NCBI RefSeq assembly: GCF_028401415.2 | Contig: NZ_CP171821.2 | Coordinates: 2,790,001 to 2,854,000, forward strand | DNA: 64,000 nucleotides | Reading direction: 5' to 3' | Origin: Glaciecola sp028401415 | GTDB lineage: Bacteria; Pseudomonadota; Gammaproteobacteria; Enterobacterales; Alteromonadaceae | In this document: positions 41,560 to 48,945 of the stretch, piece after piece | How positions within the stretch are numbered: position 1 is the first letter of the stretch | Layout: each line of letters starts with the position of its first letter | Program-made: the position numbers and the translations under genes | The notes under the pieces: model-generated | Database searches by the model: none | What the model saw: the letters and a program-made list of their open reading frames with translations, nothing else | What the model was told of the DNA's origin: nothing

Positions 41560-41993
41560 TTGTATTAGACACTAACATCATCTGAGAGCTAATGCGCCCC
41601 TTCCCCGATGCCACGGTCTCGCGTTGGCTAAAAAAACAAAGCATTCAACACTTGTATACAACGTGGATAAATATTGCAGAAATACAGCGTGGATTGGATC
41701 GTTTACCAAACGGAAAACGAAAAGAAGCATTGAAGCTTAGTTTTATCGGGTTTGTTACGCATGCATTTTCATCAAGAGTGCTATCGTTCGACCAACAAAG
41801 CGCAAGGAATTATGCCGCCCTATCGACTAAGCGTGAACAGGCTGGATATCATGTCGACCCTGTAGACATGATGATAGCGGCAACGGCGCAAAGTCGCTCA
41901 TTCGCTGTTGCCACGAGAAATACTGCAGATTTTACTTGTTGCGGGATAGAGCTTATCAACCCTTGGGATTTAGAGATAATCAGGAAACCGTAG
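41556..41993 (+). pseudogene. FitB/VapC-like PIN-domain toxin with in-frame stop at codon 10
   Basis: Starting at the ATG that overlaps the antitoxin stop, the frame reads MIVLDTNII, then TGA at 41583-41585, then ELMRPFPDATVSRWL. Family members read S at the TGA position (MIxLDTNVxSELMRP), so a single TCA-to-TGA change explains it. The rest of the PIN domain is open and well preserved (YTTWINIAEIQRGLDRLP, VDPVDMMIAATAQ, VATRNTADFTCCGIELINPWD). Reinitiation at ATG 41592 would lose the first catalytic Asp (position 5), so the product is probably inactive. The intact remainder suggests a recent change. Confidence 0.85.
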
Positions 41994-42050
41994 CGCGCTA
42001 AAATGAAGCAATATCAGCTTCAGTGGATTAACCATCCGAGTGAGAGATGG

Positions 42051-42272
42051 TCAATAGTGCGGTGGCAATTCAATCCCATCGTTTACTTGCTCATCTTCTG
42101 TGGGCATGCTCTTTAGCTTTTCAACCATACGTTCACATAGCTTTTCTAACCTTTGGATTTGGCTTTGTTGCTGGGTAACAATCTCATTGAGCTGCTCTAT
42201 TGTGTCTTCCTGATAAGCCACTTTGACTTGAAGCCCTTCAATTTCACTTTGCAAGTGTGCAATGTCTGACAT
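42051..42272 (-). CDS. slyX: SlyX family protein
   Basis: A 73-residue coiled-coil protein with the SlyX pattern (LQSEIEGLQVKVAYQEDTIEQLNEIVTQQQ) and the short proline ending (GIELPPHY). The function is unknown; slyX commonly lies near fkpA and slyD, as here. It starts 12 bp after the end of the WD40 lipoprotein gene and probably shares its transcript. Confidence 0.93.
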   Translation of the reverse strand: MSDIAHLQSEIEGLQVKVAYQEDTIEQLNEIVTQQQSQIQRLEKLCERMVEKLKSMPTEDEQVNDGIELPPHY

Positions 42273-42284
42273 GTATGGTGTCCG

Positions 42285-43295
42285 TTATTGTTTTAAATTC
42301 CAACGCGCGAAATTACCGCTACTGGCAATGGAAGCGGGAAATAGCTTATCGCCTCTTTGATCAAACCCCACTGCGTACACGACTGCAGATTGTGGCGCAG
42401 GGCCCTCACTTGACGCTACCCGCCATTGCTGAAGCTCCTCTCCGTCTGCTACATTCCAAAGCATCAACCTTTTTGCTGGCGAGCCTGTTAGCAAGTACTT
42501 ACCATCTTGAGAAAAGTCTGCGGCGGTAAATATAATTTGACGTTCTATAAAATCGAGTTGACTGATTGCCTGCCCACTCTGCACATCCCAAATTTGGGCA
42601 TCGTTTTGGCCATCAGCGGTAAATGCGTATCTGGCCTGTTGATCGAGTTTGACTTGCGTCACTCGGTTAGGATGCTGAAACACATGAATGACCTGACCGG
42701 TGTCAGTACTCCATAAGTAAGCACGGTAATCATTACCACCGCTTAACGCGTATTTTCCGTTAGCGGATAAATCGACAGAATTCACCTTGTTTTCGCCGTG
42801 CCCTAAAAACTCGATTCTTCGCTCTGTCCCAGGTTCAAAGAACATCACCATGCCACTTGCTCTTGCCACTAAAACACCTTTAGCACGGTTGCTTATCGCA
42901 ACATCTTGTATAGTCGACTGATCAATGCGCCAAAAGCCTAACGGGTCTCCAGTTTCCATACTCCACAAAGCGAAAGCTTCGCTATCAGAAGACACTACAA
43001 ATGCATCGTCTGGTGAAAAACGGACATTATCTACCAGATTCATGCCGTCGCCTTGATGTTGCCAGCGATAAAGCTCTCTATTTTCACCATGTGAATATAC
43101 GCTTATCGCACCACTCACCTGAGATACCACCGAAAACTGACCGTTCGCACTTATGTCAGCTGCATATACGCCAGATTCGGATAAGTTTATTCGGCTTGCG
43201 GGGCTTGAGTCTGGTACACTGCACCCCACTAAGATAAGCGATATACCAACGAATGCACCCGCTAGAGTAAATTTGTATTTGACTGGATGATGCAT
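42285..43295 (-). CDS. WD40 repeat lipoprotein
   Basis: Exported beta-propeller lipoprotein of about 336 residues. The signal ends in lipobox LVGC (lipidated Cys25 with the start at ATG 43295; the frame is open from 43310). At least six WD40-like blades are visible, with repeats of the form FSPDDAFVVSSDSEAFALWSM, LSANGKYALSGGNDYRAYLW and FSQDGKYLLTGSPAKRLMLW. A propeller on a lipid anchor suggests a protein-interaction scaffold facing the periplasm. The partner is unknown. It is divergent from fkpA and upstream of slyX. Confidence 0.85.
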   Translation of the reverse strand: MHHPVKYKFTLAGAFVGISLILVGCSVPDSSPASRINLSESGVYAADISANGQFSVVSQVSGAISVYSHGENRELYRWQHQGDGMNLVDNVRFSPDDAFVVSSDSEAFALWSMETGDPLGFWRIDQSTIQDVAISNRAKGVLVARASGMVMFFEPGTERRIEFLGHGENKVNSVDLSANGKYALSGGNDYRAYLWSTDTGQVIHVFQHPNRVTQVKLDQQARYAFTADGQNDAQIWDVQSGQAISQLDFIERQIIFTAADFSQDGKYLLTGSPAKRLMLWNVADGEELQQWRVASSEGPAPQSAVVYAVGFDQRGDKLFPASIASSGNFARWNLKQ

Positions 43296-43328
43296 ATTGC
43301 AGATAAGCATCTTACTCTCGATTGAAGT

Positions 43329-43355
43329 GAACTTTTAATGCTTGAGTATATCCTA
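43329..43355 (+). promoter_or_regulatory. Sigma-E-like promoter candidate of fkpA
   Basis: A perfect GAACTT (43329-43334) is followed after 16 bp by TCCTA (43351-43355), against the sigma-E consensus GAACTT/TCTGA. It lies 40 bp upstream of the fkpA ATG. fkpA of E. coli belongs to the sigma-E envelope-stress regulon, so the match is biologically sensible. Confidence 0.4.
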
Positions 43356-43394
43356 TCGAAGCGATGACAATCCAACCTTCAACTGGAGATAACT

Positions 43395-44144
43395 ATGAAA
43401 AAGGCTTACATAGCCGCGGCAATAGCCACCACTTTTTTTATCAGTGCCTGTGAAACTGGGAAGAATGAGGAACAAGCCGATGTTGTAATGGCACTCGAAA
43501 CAGACACACAAAAGCAATCATATGCGCTTGGCGCAAACATGGGCCGATTTTCTGCAGACACCTTTGAAAAACAAGAAAGTCTGGGGATGGAGGTCGATAG
43601 AGCAGCACTTGTAGCTGGATTTGAAGCAGCATTGAACGGTAATTCGCAGCTAAGCGACGAAGAGATCCAAACACTCAATACTGCGGCTGAAGCTGCTTTT
43701 AGAGAAGCGCTTCAGGCAGAAGCGGAGCAAACCGCTGCTGCCAACATTGAAGCCGGCAAAGCTTATCTTGCAGAAAACGCTCAACGCGAGGAAGTTACGG
43801 TAACTGAATCTGGTTTACAGTATGAAGTGCTTAGCGCAGGTGAAGGTGCAAGCCCGGTCGCAAGCGATACTGTAACCGTGCATTATCAAGGTACTTTGAT
43901 TGATGGTACCGAATTTGATTCGTCATACGGTCGCGGTGAACCTGCCTCTTTCCCATTGAATCGTGTGATTTCCGGTTGGACTGAGGGTTTGCAGTTAATG
44001 CAAGAGGGCGCAAAATATCGCTTCCACATCCCATCAGATTTAGCTTATGGTGCACGAGCAACGGGCAGCATTCCTGCAAACTCAACGTTGATATTTGATG
44101 TAGAATTGCTTTCAGTGCAAACACCAGAAGCGCCTGAAGAATAA
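43395..44144 (+). CDS. fkpA: FKBP-type peptidyl-prolyl isomerase FkpA, lipoprotein form
   Basis: Envelope chaperone and prolyl isomerase. The 249 residues give a lipoprotein signal with ISAC lipobox (Cys19), an N-terminal dimerisation domain (QKQSYALGANMGRF..., EALQAEAEQTAAANIEAGKAYLAENAQREEV) and a C-terminal FKBP domain (VTVHYQGTLIDGTEFDSSYGRGEPASFPLNRVI..., IPSDLAYGARATGSIPANSTLIFDVELL). The lipobox is unusual compared with the soluble periplasmic E. coli FkpA but common in related marine bacteria. A strong terminator follows. Confidence 0.94.
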   Translation: MKKAYIAAAIATTFFISACETGKNEEQADVVMALETDTQKQSYALGANMGRFSADTFEKQESLGMEVDRAALVAGFEAALNGNSQLSDEEIQTLNTAAEAAFREALQAEAEQTAAANIEAGKAYLAENAQREEVTVTESGLQYEVLSAGEGASPVASDTVTVHYQGTLIDGTEFDSSYGRGEPASFPLNRVISGWTEGLQLMQEGAKYRFHIPSDLAYGARATGSIPANSTLIFDVELLSVQTPEAPEE

Positions 44145-44166
44145 AACGCAAGCTTGCAAAAACAAG

Positions 44167-44194
44167 AAAGCGGCCTAATTAAGCCGCTTTTTTT
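44167..44194 (+). terminator. Rho-independent terminator after fkpA
   Basis: AAAGCGGC (44167-44174) pairs with GCCGCTTT (44183-44190), followed by a run of T. It separates fkpA from the convergent small membrane protein gene and may serve both strands. Confidence 0.9.
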
Positions 44195-44213
44195 GAATAC
44201 TGTTAAGACACTA

Positions 44214-44447
44214 TTATTGAGCTCGTGTACTGGGCGTCTTCAGAAGCCAACGCCCGATGAAGAAAAACACAACGCTGATAACTATCGCGAGCGGGAACCA
44301 TTTATCGTAATTATTGGTAATTACGGCGATACCTGTGAGAGCAAAAGTTAATACGCTTACAATGATTAAATTAATGGCAATAAACTTGATAGACATGCCA
44401 TACAAAGAAGGCCTGTTATTATTGGAGTCGTTATTGGTCATATTCAT
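44214..44447 (-). CDS. Small membrane protein of unknown function, about 77 residues
   Basis: I do not recognise the family. Two hydrophobic helices are clear (IKFIAINLIIVSVLTFALTGIAVI and WFPLAIVISVVFFFIGRWLL), joined by a short polar turn (TNNYDK). The start ATG 44447 (MNMTNNDSNNNRPSLYG) is chosen because GGGGG lies 9 nt upstream; the frame is open to 44489. It stands alone between the fkpA terminator and greB. Confidence 0.6.
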   Translation of the reverse strand: MNMTNNDSNNNRPSLYGMSIKFIAINLIIVSVLTFALTGIAVITNNYDKWFPLAIVISVVFFFIGRWLLKTPSTRAQ

Positions 44448-44546
44448 GGTATACCCCCACTCACTCCATGATACTATATATGCATCCATCGTCTACCTCT
44501 AAATAGACATTTATTCTTAAATATTGTTCATTTTTTAAACAAAAAT

Positions 44547-45020
44547 ATGCGTACACCCCTAATTACTCCAATTGGATATGCGAAACTGAAACAAGAGCTT
44601 GATTTTTTGTGGCGGGAAGAGCGGCCAGAAATCACCAAAAAAGTGACTTGGGCGGCCAGTTTAGGCGACCGCAGCGAAAATGCGGATTATCAATACAACA
44701 AAAAACGTTTGCGTGAAATTGACCGGCGCGTGCGATACCTTAATAAGACTCTTGAGCGCTTAAAGGTTGTGCACTACCACAAAGACCAAGAGGGCAGAGT
44801 CTTTTTTGGTGCGCACGTGAAAATTGAAAATGACGACGGCGACATCAAGCAATTTCAAATTGTGGGCTATGATGAAATTTTTGGCAGAAAAGATGCCATA
44901 TCCATTGATTCACCCATGGCGCGCGCACTGGTAAAAAAAGAAGTGGGCGATGAAATTGAAGTGCGCACCGAGTCTGGAAAATTCTATTGGACCATTGAAT
45001 CGATTCACTACGATAAGTAA
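44547..45020 (+). CDS. greB: Transcription elongation factor GreB
   Basis: Rescues backtracked RNA polymerase by stimulating transcript cleavage. The 157 residues have the N-terminal coiled coil (ITPIGYAKLKQELDFLWREERPEITKKV), the tip motif with acidic residues (LGDRSENADYQYNKKRLREIDRRV) and the C-terminal FKBP-like domain (VKIENDDGDIKQFQIVGYDEI, SPMARALVKKEVGDEIEV). The WAASLGDRSENADYQY segment is diagnostic of Gre factors; the length and basic patches point to GreB. tex lies 103 bp downstream. Confidence 0.96.
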   Translation: MRTPLITPIGYAKLKQELDFLWREERPEITKKVTWAASLGDRSENADYQYNKKRLREIDRRVRYLNKTLERLKVVHYHKDQEGRVFFGAHVKIENDDGDIKQFQIVGYDEIFGRKDAISIDSPMARALVKKEVGDEIEVRTESGKFYWTIESIHYDK

Positions 45021-45123
45021 GTCGTTTTTATAAGCCGAGACGGTTATAATCCTCATCAAGGCTTACCTTCATTATTGCGGCATATTGCGCGCACAACATA
45101 ACTAGTAGAGAACTCACCGAACA

Positions 45124-47478
45124 ATGATAAACCAACTCATTGCCAAGGAAATTGGCGCTAACGTTTCACAAATTGATGCTGCCGTTTCCATGCTGGATGA
45201 AGGCGCGACCGTTCCCTTCATTGCCCGCTATCGAAAGGAGGCAACGGGTGGCCTTGATGACGCTCAATTGCGAAACCTAGAGCAGCGTTTGGGATATTTG
45301 CGTGAGTTGGAAGAGCGCCGCAATGTCATTCTTAAGTCCATTAGCGAGCAAGGAAAGCTAGACGCTGCACTGCGAACTAAAATCGAACAAGCGAGTAGCA
45401 AAACGATTTTAGAAGATTTGTATTTGCCATATAAACCAAAGCGCAGAACCAAAGGACAAATTGCTATCGAGGCAGGTTTAGAAGCTCTCGCTGAGCATCT
45501 GCTAGAGACCCCAAATACTGACGCCGAATCCCTCGCAGAAACATACATTAACCAAGAGGCGGGGATTGAAGACAGTAAAGCCGCACTGGATGGCGCCAAA
45601 TTTATTTTAATGGAGCGCTTTGCCGAAAACGCCGATGTTCTGGGCGCTTTACGTAACCGATTGACGAAGCATGCGCATCTCACCAGTGCGTTAATCGACG
45701 GTATGAAAGAGAAAGGCGAGAAGTTTTCTGATTATTTTTCCTATAGCGAGAAATATCTGTCCATTCCTTCACATCGCGCGCTCGCCGTATTTAGAGGAAG
45801 AAATGAAGGTGTTCTTTCAGTCAATATTGACGGAGAGCCTGAAAAAGAAGGCCTGCAAAAGACGCAAGCTTACGAAGATATCATCATCAAAACGCTCAGC
45901 TTAGATATGGGGCATGACAGCACATCAACTCGAAACAAATGGTTAAGCACCGTCGTGCAATGGACATGGAAAATTAAACTGAGTCTTCACCTGGAAACAG
46001 AACTGTTCAGTGCGCTACGAGAAAAAGCAGAAAAAGAAGCCATTCACGTTTTTGCAAATAACTTAAAAGACTTACTCATGGCGGCGCCTGCGGGCCCTAA
46101 AGTCACCATGGGATTGGATCCAGGCATACGTACAGGCGTAAAAGTTGCGATCGTAGATGCTACCGGCAAAGTAATTGCCACCACGACTATTTTCCCCCAC
46201 GCCCCGCAAAATCAGTGGGACAAATCCCAGCGCACCCTCGCGATGCTGTGCAAGCAGCATAAAGTAGATTTGATCAGCATAGGCAATGGCACCGGCTCGC
46301 GTGAAACCGACAAGCTGGTTGCACAAATGATGAAGGCAGAGCCTGATTTAGGACTTCAAAAAATCATGATCAGCGAAGCAGGCGCATCTGTGTATTCCGC
46401 CTCAGAGCTAGCCTCATCGGAATTGCCTGATTTAGATGTGTCTTTGCGTGGAGCGGTATCTATTGCAAGGCGTTTGCAAGACCCTTTGGCAGAACTGGTA
46501 AAAATTGAACCAAAAGCAATTGGTGTAGGGCAGTATCAACATGATGTGAATCAGAGCCATCTTGCGCAATCGCTGGATAACGTGATCAAAGACTGTGTAA
46601 ATGCGGTGGGGGTTGACCTAAACACCGCCTCGCCCGCGCTATTGGCGAATGTGTCAGGATTAAATAAAACGCTGGCAAGCAATATTGTGCTGTTTCGTGA
46701 TAAACACGGGCGTTTTAACAGTCGCAAAAACTTATTAGACGTTGAACGCTTAGGGCCAAAAGCATACGAGCAAGCCGCTGGTTTTTTACGCGTGATGAAT
46801 GGCGATAACCCACTTGACGCCAGTGCTGTTCACCCTGAAGCCTACAAAGTGGTCGAAACCATTGTGCAAAAGTCTGGCATTGCAGTAAATGACATGATTG
46901 GCAAACAAGACGTGCTAAGAACGCTCAAGCCACAAGAATTTGTTACCCCAGAATTTGGTTTACCTACCATCAGCGACATTGTCAGGGAGCTAGAGAAACC
47001 CGGACGAGACCCGCGCCCTGAGTTTAAAACCGCCAGCTTTAAAGAAGGCGTTTCTGAAATCACCGACTTGGAACCGGGCATGATTTTGGAAGGTGTAGTA
47101 AGCAACGTTGCCAATTTCGGCGCATTCGTGGATATTGGCGTACACCAAGATGGCTTGGTGCATATTTCTGCCATTACGAACAAGTTCATCAAAGACCCCC
47201 GCGACGCAGTTAAAACCGGTGAAGTGGTCAAAGTTAAAGTAATGGAAGTGGATGCCAAGCGCAAGCGTATTAGCTTGAGTATGCGTTTGGATGACGAGAT
47301 CGCGATTCAGTCATCAGGCGCAAATAAGGGCAGTGAAAATAGAAAGCCTCATTCCAAACGCAGTGACAAGTCGCCCCAAGGACATAAGCGTGATTTAAGA
47401 AGCAAAGCCAATGCTGGCAGCGCTAATGCAGCCATGGGAAATGCTTTTGCAGAGGCGTTTGCGAAAGCGAAAAAGTAG
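45124..47478 (+). CDS. tex: RNA-binding transcription accessory protein Tex
   Basis: Nucleic-acid-binding protein linked to transcription and translation stress. It has 784 residues with the Tex N-terminal helices (MINQLIAKEIGANVSQIDAAVSMLDEGATVPFIARYRKEATGGLD starts the family pattern), a YqgF-like RNase-H fold (TMGLDPGIRTGVKVAIVDATGKV), helix-hairpin-helix motifs (NTASPALLANVSGLNKTLASNIV) and a C-terminal S1 domain (GMILEGVVSNVANFGAFVDIGVHQDGLVHIS). The tail after S1 is Lys/Ser-rich. It converges on the SprA-like gene with 2 bp between the ends. Confidence 0.96.
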   Translation: MINQLIAKEIGANVSQIDAAVSMLDEGATVPFIARYRKEATGGLDDAQLRNLEQRLGYLRELEERRNVILKSISEQGKLDAALRTKIEQASSKTILEDLYLPYKPKRRTKGQIAIEAGLEALAEHLLETPNTDAESLAETYINQEAGIEDSKAALDGAKFILMERFAENADVLGALRNRLTKHAHLTSALIDGMKEKGEKFSDYFSYSEKYLSIPSHRALAVFRGRNEGVLSVNIDGEPEKEGLQKTQAYEDIIIKTLSLDMGHDSTSTRNKWLSTVVQWTWKIKLSLHLETELFSALREKAEKEAIHVFANNLKDLLMAAPAGPKVTMGLDPGIRTGVKVAIVDATGKVIATTTIFPHAPQNQWDKSQRTLAMLCKQHKVDLISIGNGTGSRETDKLVAQMMKAEPDLGLQKIMISEAGASVYSASELASSELPDLDVSLRGAVSIARRLQDPLAELVKIEPKAIGVGQYQHDVNQSHLAQSLDNVIKDCVNAVGVDLNTASPALLANVSGLNKTLASNIVLFRDKHGRFNSRKNLLDVERLGPKAYEQAAGFLRVMNGDNPLDASAVHPEAYKVVETIVQKSGIAVNDMIGKQDVLRTLKPQEFVTPEFGLPTISDIVRELEKPGRDPRPEFKTASFKEGVSEITDLEPGMILEGVVSNVANFGAFVDIGVHQDGLVHISAITNKFIKDPRDAVKTGEVVKVKVMEVDAKRKRISLSMRLDDEIAIQSSGANKGSENRKPHSKRSDKSPQGHKRDLRSKANAGSANAAMGNAFAEAFAKAKK

Positions 47479-47480
47479 CA

Positions 47481-48104
47481 TCACGCGAAAGCATTGTAAT
47501 TGCTTCCTGAAGCCTCCGATGGATTGAATTCAGTATGCGAGTTGTATGCGTTTATAGCTCTTGAATTCGCGGTGGACGTTGCTTGCGAAGAAGATGTACC
47601 AGGGTCGTTTGTGTCTTTTTCAACCGCTTGCTTCGCCACTTCCGCTCTTGCAGCTTGTTCTTTTTGTTGGGCTTCTGCTGCCACTTTAAAGTCTTGAGGT
47701 GACGGCTCGGCAGGGGCTAAAGCCGCGGCTCTCACCACTTGCATCTTATCAATGGTATCTTCGGGCTTATTGGCTTCGCTGACATCAATGGATACTTCGC
47801 CGCCTACGGCATATTGTTTACCGTCTGGTCCAGTTTCAAAGTCATAACTTGGCGCGCCTGCATATTGCCCGCCTACTGCAGCATGCGCTTGTTCATGCAG
47901 GCGTACTTCACGATCGCGATCTTTAAGCTCCTGAATCTTTTTGTCATCACTTTCTTGCTGTTCTTTATCTTGCTTAAGCTCAAGTGCCTTGCTTTGTTCG
48001 GTATCTTGGCCTGTCGATACTTGAGCAGATAAGGTCGATTGCGCGGGTGAACCTTGACTTAGGTTTAGATAATTGAAGTTGCTTGATGCCGTACCGATAT
48101 TCAT
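47481..48104 (-). CDS. SprA-like putative metalloprotease (CJM1_0395-like)
   Basis: A 207-residue protein with the SprA-type core LHEQAHAAVGGQYAGAPSYD followed by GPDGKQYAVGGEVSID; HEQAH is an HExxH zinc motif. The N-terminal half is Gln/Lys/Asp-rich (KALELKQDKEQQESDDKKIQELKDRDREVR) and the C-terminal part is Ala/Gln-rich. Family members have a predicted protease fold but no settled role. No signal peptide is present. It is downstream of, and probably co-transcribed with, a flagellar-hook-like gene 12 bp away. Confidence 0.82.
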   Translation of the reverse strand: MNIGTASSNFNYLNLSQGSPAQSTLSAQVSTGQDTEQSKALELKQDKEQQESDDKKIQELKDRDREVRLHEQAHAAVGGQYAGAPSYDFETGPDGKQYAVGGEVSIDVSEANKPEDTIDKMQVVRAAALAPAEPSPQDFKVAAEAQQKEQAARAEVAKQAVEKDTNDPGTSSSQATSTANSRAINAYNSHTEFNPSEASGSNYNAFA

Positions 48105-48116
48105 ACAAAGCGCACC

Positions 48117-48398
48117 TTATGCAAATACATCAATGATGCTGCCGAGCATTTCATCACTGCGCCGTATTACTTCAGCGGAGGCTTGTGCTTGCAGAGATGC
48201 GCTTTTCATATCTATGGCTGATTGAGTGAAATTTACATCTCGCGCTGAGCCATGGGCAAAGGATGACGCCGCGTCTGACATTTGCGATGAGGCACGCTCA
48301 AAGCCTGCGATACCGTTTTCCAGGGCAGAAGATCGCGATCCGTTAACGATTGTTGGCAGCGTATTAATGGCTAAAGCCTCTGGCGAAATACTGTTCAT
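48117..48398 (-). CDS. Flagellar hook/rod-like small protein, 93 residues
   Basis: A short Ala/Ser-rich protein. The C-terminal half (DVNFTQSAIDMKSASLQAQASAEVIRRSDEMLGSIIDVF) follows the heptad-like pattern of the C-terminal helix of flagellar rod and hook proteins, ending in MLGSIIDV. The N-terminus (MNSISPEALAINTLPTIVNGSRSSALENGIAGFERAS) resembles the other end of the same helical pair. There are no flagellar genes nearby. It could be a minor axial or chaperone-like component, or an unrelated helical protein. Confidence 0.6.
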   Translation of the reverse strand: MNSISPEALAINTLPTIVNGSRSSALENGIAGFERASSQMSDAASSFAHGSARDVNFTQSAIDMKSASLQAQASAEVIRRSDEMLGSIIDVFA

Positions 48399-48945
48399 TT
48401 ATGTCAGACTAAAAACGTTTCTATACGGTCAATATCGGCGGGCTTTTCTATATCTTTAGGATTTTTATCGCTTTAATTAGCAACGGACATCGTCTGTAGT
48501 GCTAAAGTATGCCAAAGTCGCTTGGTGTTAACACAGATATGGTTTTTAGTTTTGAACAAATCTGACGGTCGCATATGTCTCTTGAGTTTAATTGATGAAT
48601 GCAAAACTACCCTTATTGCGAGAGGACAGTGCCATGAAACAAAGAAAAAGGCTCGATTTATAACGTAGACCTTCAAAACAACAGTTTTGCACCACGCCTT
48701 AACCAAGATTTTCGCGACAATTGAGCAAATCTGTAACACATTCCCTGTAGCTCAGGACTCGTAATAAAGATACCCTGACCTTCGTCAGAGTGACGTATCG
48801 TCGGTCGGGGCAAGGCATTTTCCTGTCGTCATGGCGAAAGCCTAGATCTTCCCATGGATGATGAGCCCTAAAAACTAGCAAGGCTCAGTCAAAAACTGTA
48901 ATATCGCATATCCGACGCTACACCATCATTTTAAAAGGAATTTAG
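48399..48945. other. 547-bp region without a confident gene, with a degenerate REP-like hairpin
   Basis: No credible coding region is seen; the open frames here have no family resemblance or good ribosome binding site. A small dyad CTGAC-CTTC-GTCAG (48775-48788) is followed by GTCGTCATGGCGAAAGCC-like words that resemble worn REP-type palindromes. The promoter of the downstream secreted protein must lie near the right end; AAAAGGAATTT is its ribosome binding site. Confidence 0.45.

Noticed and set aside
48473..48739. 88-codon minus-strand frame in the gene-free stretch
   Set aside because: Composition unlike the neighbouring proteins, no good start signal and no recognisable motif.
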